From positions 95,276-159,275 of the forward strand of contig JAITUC010000010.1 of assembly GCA_031286585.1 (NCBI GenBank): 64,000 nucleotides of DNA, given 5' to 3'. Source of the stretch: Delftia acidovorans (GTDB lineage: Bacteria; Pseudomonadota; Gammaproteobacteria; Burkholderiales; Burkholderiaceae_C). Numbering within the stretch: position 1 is the first letter of the stretch; each line of letters opens with the position of its first letter. A program made the translations under genes and the position numbers. The notes below the pieces were generated by a model that made no database searches, was not told the origin of the DNA, and saw only the letters and a program-made list of their open reading frames with translations. Of this stretch, positions 60,276 through 64,000 are shown in pieces.

Positions 60276-61196
60276 ATGACGTGGACGCTGCTCTTGGAGC
60301 AATTGCTGAATGGCCTGCAGTTCGGGCTGATGCTGTTTCTGATCGCGGCCGGGCTGACCCTGGTGTTCGGCATCATGGACATCATGAACCTGGCCCATGG
60401 CTCGCTGTACATGGCGGGCGCCTATGTGGCGGCCGAGACCATGCAGCGCACGGGTTCGTTCACCGCGGCCGTGCTGGTGGCTGCCGTGGCCACGGGTGTG
60501 GCGGGTGTGGTGCTGGAGCTGGTGCTGATACGGCGTCTTGCCGTGCGTGACCATCTGGCCCAGGTGCTGGGCAGCTATGCCGTCATCCTCATTGCCAATG
60601 ACCTGGTCAAGATGGTCTGGGGCCCGGCGCCGGTGATGCTCAACATGCCGGCCGCGCTGTCCGGCCCGGTGCAGTTGCTGCCCGATCTCATGTACCCGGC
60701 CTACCGGCTGATGATCATCGTCTTCGGCCTGGCCGCCGCGCTGGGCCTGTACTGGTTCGTGACGCGCACGCGCGCCGGCGTGCTGGTGCGGGCAGGCGCC
60801 TCCAACCGCCAGATGGCCACGCTGATGGGCGTGCGCGTGCCGCTGCTGTTCCTGGGCGTGTTCACGCTGGGCGCCATGCTGGCGGCGGTGGCGGGGGCGC
60901 TGCTGGGGCCCATCACGTCGGTGCAGGTCGGCATGGGGGAGGACATCCTCATCCTGGTGCTCGTGTGCATCGTCATCGGCGGCATAGGCTCCATACGCGG
61001 CGCCCTGGTCGGCGCGCTGCTGGTGGGCATGGTGGATACGGCGGGGCGGGCCTTCCTGCCCATGCTGCTGCGCCAGGTGTTCTCCCCGGCCGTGGCGTCC
61101 AGCGTGGGGCCCACGCTGGCGGCGATTTCCATCTATGTGCTGATGGCGGCGGTGCTGGTGTACCGGCCTTCCGGCCTTTTCCCGGCACGAGGCTGA
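60276..61196 (+). CDS. LivH-type ABC permease
   Basis: This is a 306-residue membrane protein with about eight membrane segments. The LivH motifs NGLQFGLMLFLIAAGLTLVF, GIMDIMNLAHGSLYMAGAYV and VIGGIGSIRGALVGALLVGM are present. ATG 60276 follows AGGGGG with good spacing, and a GTG at 60270 is also possible. It lies 110 bases after the binding-protein gene and 2 bases before the LivM-type gene. Confidence 0.92.
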   Translation: MTWTLLLEQLLNGLQFGLMLFLIAAGLTLVFGIMDIMNLAHGSLYMAGAYVAAETMQRTGSFTAAVLVAAVATGVAGVVLELVLIRRLAVRDHLAQVLGSYAVILIANDLVKMVWGPAPVMLNMPAALSGPVQLLPDLMYPAYRLMIIVFGLAAALGLYWFVTRTRAGVLVRAGASNRQMATLMGVRVPLLFLGVFTLGAMLAAVAGALLGPITSVQVGMGEDILILVLVCIVIGGIGSIRGALVGALLVGMVDTAGRAFLPMLLRQVFSPAVASSVGPTLAAISIYVLMAAVLVYRPSGLFPARG

Positions 61197-61198
61197 GC

Positions 61199-62149
61199 AT
61201 GGCCCACAACACATTCAACGGCAGATTCCTCTGGACCGTGCTCGCGCTGCTGGCGCTGGCGGTGTTCCCGCTGGCGGCTCCGGCGCTGGGGCTGGACTTC
61301 TACATCTCCTTCGTGCGCCGCGTGCTGATCTACGCGCTGGCCGCCACCAGCCTGAACCTCATCCTGGGCTATGGCGGCATGGTGGCGCTGGGGCATGCGG
61401 CCTTCTTCGGTGCGGGGGCCTATGCGGTGGGCATCCTGGCCATGAACGGCGTCACCTCGGCCCTGGTGGCCTGGCCTGCCGCCGCGCTGCTGGCCGGGCT
61501 GCTGGCCGCCGCCACGGGCGCCGTGTCGCTGCGCACGCGCGGCGTGTACTTCATCATGATCACGCTGGCCTTTGCGCAGATGCTGTTCTACATCTTCATC
61601 TCGCTGCGCCAGTACGGCGGCGAGGACGGGCTCAACCTGCCCGGCCATTCCGTGCTGCCCGGGCTGGACCTGGGCCACGATGTGTCCTTCTATTACGTGG
61701 TGCTGGCGCTGTTCGCGGTGCTGATGGCCGTGTTCGGGCGGCTGGTGGATTCGCGCTTCGGCATGGCGCTGCAGGGCGTGCGCGAGAACGAGTCGCGCAT
61801 GGAGTCGCTGGGCTACCCGGTCTATCGCATCAAGCTGGCGGCCTTTGTGCTCAGCGGCGCCGTGGCCGGGCTGGCGGGCGCGCTGCTGGCCAACCACAAC
61901 CTGTTCATCTCCCCCAGCCTCATGCACTGGACCCAGTCGGCCAACCTGCTGATCATGGTGCTGGTGGGGGGCGTGGGCCTGCGCTGGGGCGGCGTGGCCG
62001 GCGCCGTCGTCATGCTGACGCTGGAGGAAGTGCTGCGCATGTGGACCGAGTACTGGCACCTGCCGCTGGGCCTGCTGCTGCTGTGCGTGGTGTTCGGTGC
62101 CCCGCGCGGCCTGACGGGCCTGTGGCCCGCACGCGGGAGGCAGGCATGA
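61199..62149 (+). CDS. LivM-type ABC permease
   Basis: This 316-residue membrane protein has the LivM pattern ATSLNLILGYGGMVALGHAA, FFGAGAYAVGIL and ALQGVRENESRMESLGYPVY, the last being the coupling helix region. It forms the second half of the heteromeric translocation path with the LivH-type partner. Its end overlaps the LivG-type start by 4 bases. Confidence 0.92.
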   Translation: MAHNTFNGRFLWTVLALLALAVFPLAAPALGLDFYISFVRRVLIYALAATSLNLILGYGGMVALGHAAFFGAGAYAVGILAMNGVTSALVAWPAAALLAGLLAAATGAVSLRTRGVYFIMITLAFAQMLFYIFISLRQYGGEDGLNLPGHSVLPGLDLGHDVSFYYVVLALFAVLMAVFGRLVDSRFGMALQGVRENESRMESLGYPVYRIKLAAFVLSGAVAGLAGALLANHNLFISPSLMHWTQSANLLIMVLVGGVGLRWGGVAGAVVMLTLEEVLRMWTEYWHLPLGLLLLCVVFGAPRGLTGLWPARGRQA

Positions 62150-62940
62150 GCGGCGCGGCCACACCTGTCTCCATCCCCACCCCGGCCCTGGAGGCCAAGG
62201 GCCTGGTGCGCCGCTTTGGCGCGCTGCTGGCCACCGACCATGTCTCGTTGTCGCTGGCGCCTGGCGAGATCCATGCGCTGATCGGCCCCAATGGCGCGGG
62301 CAAGTCCACGCTCATCCATCTGCTGTCCGGCACGCTGGCGGCCGATGCGGGCACGCTGGTGCTGGCAGGGCGCGATGTGAGCGCGCTCAACGCCCACCAG
62401 CGCGTGGCGGCGGGGCTGTCGCGGTCTTTCCAGATCACCAACATCTTCAAGCAGTCCAGCGTGCTGGATAACCTGGTGCTGGCCGTGCAGGCGCATGCGG
62501 GCAGCAGCTTCAGCTTCTGGCGCCCGCGCGCGGCCGAGACCGCGCTCTACGAGCAGGCCCGCGAGCTGGCGCGCGAATGCGCCATTGACGCCAGCCTGCT
62601 GCAACGCCCCGCAGGCACGCTGCCCCATGGCGAGCAGCGCAAGCTGGAGTTTGCGCTGGCCCTGGCCGCGCGCCCCGCCGTGCTGCTGCTGGACGAGCCC
62701 ATGGCCGGCATGGGGCCTGATGAAACACTGCGCCTGACCGAGCTGATCGAATCCCTGCGCGGCCGTGCCGCCATGCTGCTGGTGGAGCACGACATGCAGG
62801 CCGTGTTCCGCCTGGCCGACCGCATCTCCGTGCTGGTCTACGGCCGCATCATCGCCACCGGCACGCCCGACGAGATACGTGGCAACGCCGACGTGCGCCA
62901 GGCCTACCTGGGCGACGAAGAAGTGAAGGAGGGCGCGTGA
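62146..62940 (+). CDS. LivG-type ABC ATP-binding protein
   Basis: This 264-residue ATPase has LIGPNGAGKSTLIHLLSG (Walker A), GLSRSFQITNIFKQSSVLDN (Q loop typical of LivG), LPHGEQRKLEFALALAA in place of a strict LSGGQ, VLLLDEPMAGMG (Walker B) and LLVEHDM. The LPHGEQR variant is usual for this group. It energises the LivHM-type permease with the LivF-type subunit. Confidence 0.92.
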   Translation: MSGAATPVSIPTPALEAKGLVRRFGALLATDHVSLSLAPGEIHALIGPNGAGKSTLIHLLSGTLAADAGTLVLAGRDVSALNAHQRVAAGLSRSFQITNIFKQSSVLDNLVLAVQAHAGSSFSFWRPRAAETALYEQARELARECAIDASLLQRPAGTLPHGEQRKLEFALALAARPAVLLLDEPMAGMGPDETLRLTELIESLRGRAAMLLVEHDMQAVFRLADRISVLVYGRIIATGTPDEIRGNADVRQAYLGDEEVKEGA

Positions 62941-63653
62941 TGCTCGAAATGCAGGCCGTGCAAAGCGGCTACGGACCCAGCCAGGTGCTGTTCGGCGTGG
63001 ACCTGCGCATCGAGGCAGGCCAGGTCGTCACCCTTCTGGGCCGCAACGGCATGGGAAAGACCACGCTGCTGCGCACGCTGCTTGGCCAACTGCCCCTGCG
63101 CGCCGGCCGCATGGTGTTTGCCGGGCAGGACATCGCCGGCTGGGCCACCGACCGCATCGCCCGCGCCGGCGTGGCCATCGTGCCCGAAGGCCGCCAGTGC
63201 TTTCCCAATCTCACGGTGCGCGAGCACCTGACGGCCTTTGTGGCCCAGCGCAATTCTGGCAGCCCCGGCGCGGCCGAGCCCTGGACGCCCGAGCGCGTGT
63301 TCGTGCTGTTTCCCCGCCTGGGCGAGCGCGCTTCCAACATGGGCAACCAGCTGTCAGGCGGCGAGCAGCAAATGCTGGCCATAGGCCGCGCCCTGGTCAC
63401 CAACCCGCGCCTGCTCATCCTGGACGAGGCCACCGAGGGCCTGGCTCCCCGCATCCGCGAAGAGATCTGGTCCTGCCTGGCCCAGCTGCGCGCCGCCGGC
63501 CAGACCATCCTGGTCATCGACAAATACGTGGAGCGCCTGCTGGGCCTGGCCGACCACCACCTCATCCTGGAGCGCGGCAAGGTCGTGTGGAGCGGAGATT
63601 CGGCTGCGCTGGATGGTGACCGAGCGTTGTGGGAACGGTATCTGGGGGTGTGA
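62940..63653 (+). CDS. LivF-type ABC ATP-binding protein
   Basis: This 237-residue ATPase has LLGRNGMGKTTLLRTLLG (Walker A), VPEGRQCFPNLTVREHL, QLSGGEQQMLAIGRALV (signature) and LLILDEATEGLAP (Walker B). ATG 62940 shares one base with the LivG-type stop, and a GTG at 62937 is an alternative. It completes the five-gene transporter. No terminator hairpin is obvious after it. Confidence 0.92.
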   Translation: MLEMQAVQSGYGPSQVLFGVDLRIEAGQVVTLLGRNGMGKTTLLRTLLGQLPLRAGRMVFAGQDIAGWATDRIARAGVAIVPEGRQCFPNLTVREHLTAFVAQRNSGSPGAAEPWTPERVFVLFPRLGERASNMGNQLSGGEQQMLAIGRALVTNPRLLILDEATEGLAPRIREEIWSCLAQLRAAGQTILVIDKYVERLLGLADHHLILERGKVVWSGDSAALDGDRALWERYLGV

Positions 63654-63745
63654 CCACGCGCAATGCAGGCGCAGTTCAAGGCGAAATTCAAGGTGCGGTG
63701 GAGGATTGAATGGCATTGGATAACAATGGGTGGCATGCCATTCAA

Positions 63746-63759
63746 ATACAGTCCTGTAT
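63746..63759. promoter_or_regulatory. Inverted repeat upstream of vgrG
   Basis: ATACAG (63746-63751) TC CTGTAT (63754-63759) is a perfect 14-base palindrome in the AT-richer 235-base gap before vgrG. TGGCATGCCA lies just upstream at 63731-63740. It may be an operator, and no regulator is named. Confidence 0.35.
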
Positions 63760-63888
63760 CCAAGATGGGCAATTGCTTACATTTACAGGATGTATCTGAC
63801 CCTGCATTTGATTGCCCTATGGCCATCGGCTTGTCTATGATCCCCGCTCACCAAGAGCAGGGAGGCCGCCTACAGGGCGGTGCGCACT

Positions 63889-64000
63889 ATGACACGCCGA
63901 GTCACCATACACACGCCATTGGGCGAGCAGCTGCATTTCCGTGAATTGCGCGGCCAGGAAAACATCAGCCAGCTCTTCAGCCTCGATGTGGAAATGCTCA
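63889..64000 (+). CDS. vgrG: Type VI secretion tip protein VgrG (N-terminal fragment)
   Basis: From ATG 63889 the 37 codons visible read MTRRVTIHTPLGEQLHFREL and then RGQENISQLFSLDVEML before the window ends. The pattern of a small beta domain followed by (G/R)xExxSQLFxxDVE is the start of VgrG, the spike that carries effectors in T6SS. Any downstream effector genes are outside the window. Confidence 0.8.
   Translation, partial: MTRRVTIHTPLGEQLHFRELRGQENISQLFSLDVEML

Noticed and set aside
1..64000. CRISPR arrays, tRNA or rRNA genes, insertion sequences
   Set aside because: No regularly spaced repeats, no tRNA-like TTCGA arm with acceptor stem, and no transposase-like protein were seen on reading both strands. 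A tool search could still find small RNAs.

Overview
The window is GC-rich DNA with dense genes, short intergenic gaps and long spurious antisense frames. It looks like the chromosome of a betaproteobacterium of the Comamonadaceae. Delftia, Comamonas or Acidovorax would all fit, judging from gene content: a Bug-type TctC binding protein, Gram-negative porin, class D beta-lactamase, LivKHMGF-type transporter, many LysR/MarR regulators and a T6SS VgrG. The genus is inference, because no rRNA or tRNA is visible in the window.

Layout. Bases 1-5.9 kb hold a partial tautomerase with a divergent LysR gene, a two-gene nucleic-acid repair cassette (Rnl-type ligase plus HD-Pnk end-healing enzyme), a convergent toxin-antitoxin-like module (AbiEi/DUF6088-type protein overlapping a Fic gene with an apparent +1 frameshift), and a solute-binding-like protein. 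Bases 5.9-18.8 kb hold a membrane metallophosphoesterase, hrpA, an isochorismatase-like hydrolase with LysR regulator and HELLH protein, a HugZ-like protein, an acyl-CoA ligase, a class D beta-lactamase, and a thioredoxin-reductase-like flavoprotein with an Rrf2 repressor. Bases 18.8-24.5 kb form an aromatic-ester style cluster (tannase-family lipoprotein, porin and Bug binding protein, divergent from an amidohydrolase, with a MarR gene). Bases 24.5-28.5 kb hold a CocE/NonD-type lipoprotein hydrolase preceded by four 11-bp-spaced TTCAG boxes, then a TetR/DUF418 pair.

Bases 28.5-34.6 kb are the most striking part. A TPP riboswitch sits upstream of a tight operon encoding a LuxE-like carboxylate-activating enzyme, a LuxC-like acyl reductase, a complete NitT/TauT-type ABC importer and a short-chain dehydrogenase. 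The layout suggests import of a thiamine-related carboxylate and its stepwise reduction to an alcohol, perhaps to the HMP pyrimidine. This is a hypothesis; the chemistry is inferred.

Bases 34.6-43.3 kb hold a chemoreceptor, a low-GC AraC-type regulator, an odd three-gene operon (acyl-CoA-dehydrogenase-like protein without the usual catalytic Glu, cytosolic PhnD-like binding protein, degenerate-TusA/diiron fusion), and a GAF-EAL protein. Bases 43.3-49.9 kb hold a GNAT protein, a MocR regulator, a small membrane protein, a PQQ-type sugar dehydrogenase, a MerR regulator with a divergent NAD-dependent epimerase, and a ketopantoate-reductase-like protein. Bases 49.9-57.4 kb hold a DUF1501/DUF1800 secreted pair, dbpA, a small conserved-looking protein and a diguanylate cyclase. 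Bases 57.4-64 kb hold a MarR/formamidase-like pair divergent from a five-gene branched-chain-amino-acid-type ABC transporter, then the first 37 codons of a vgrG.
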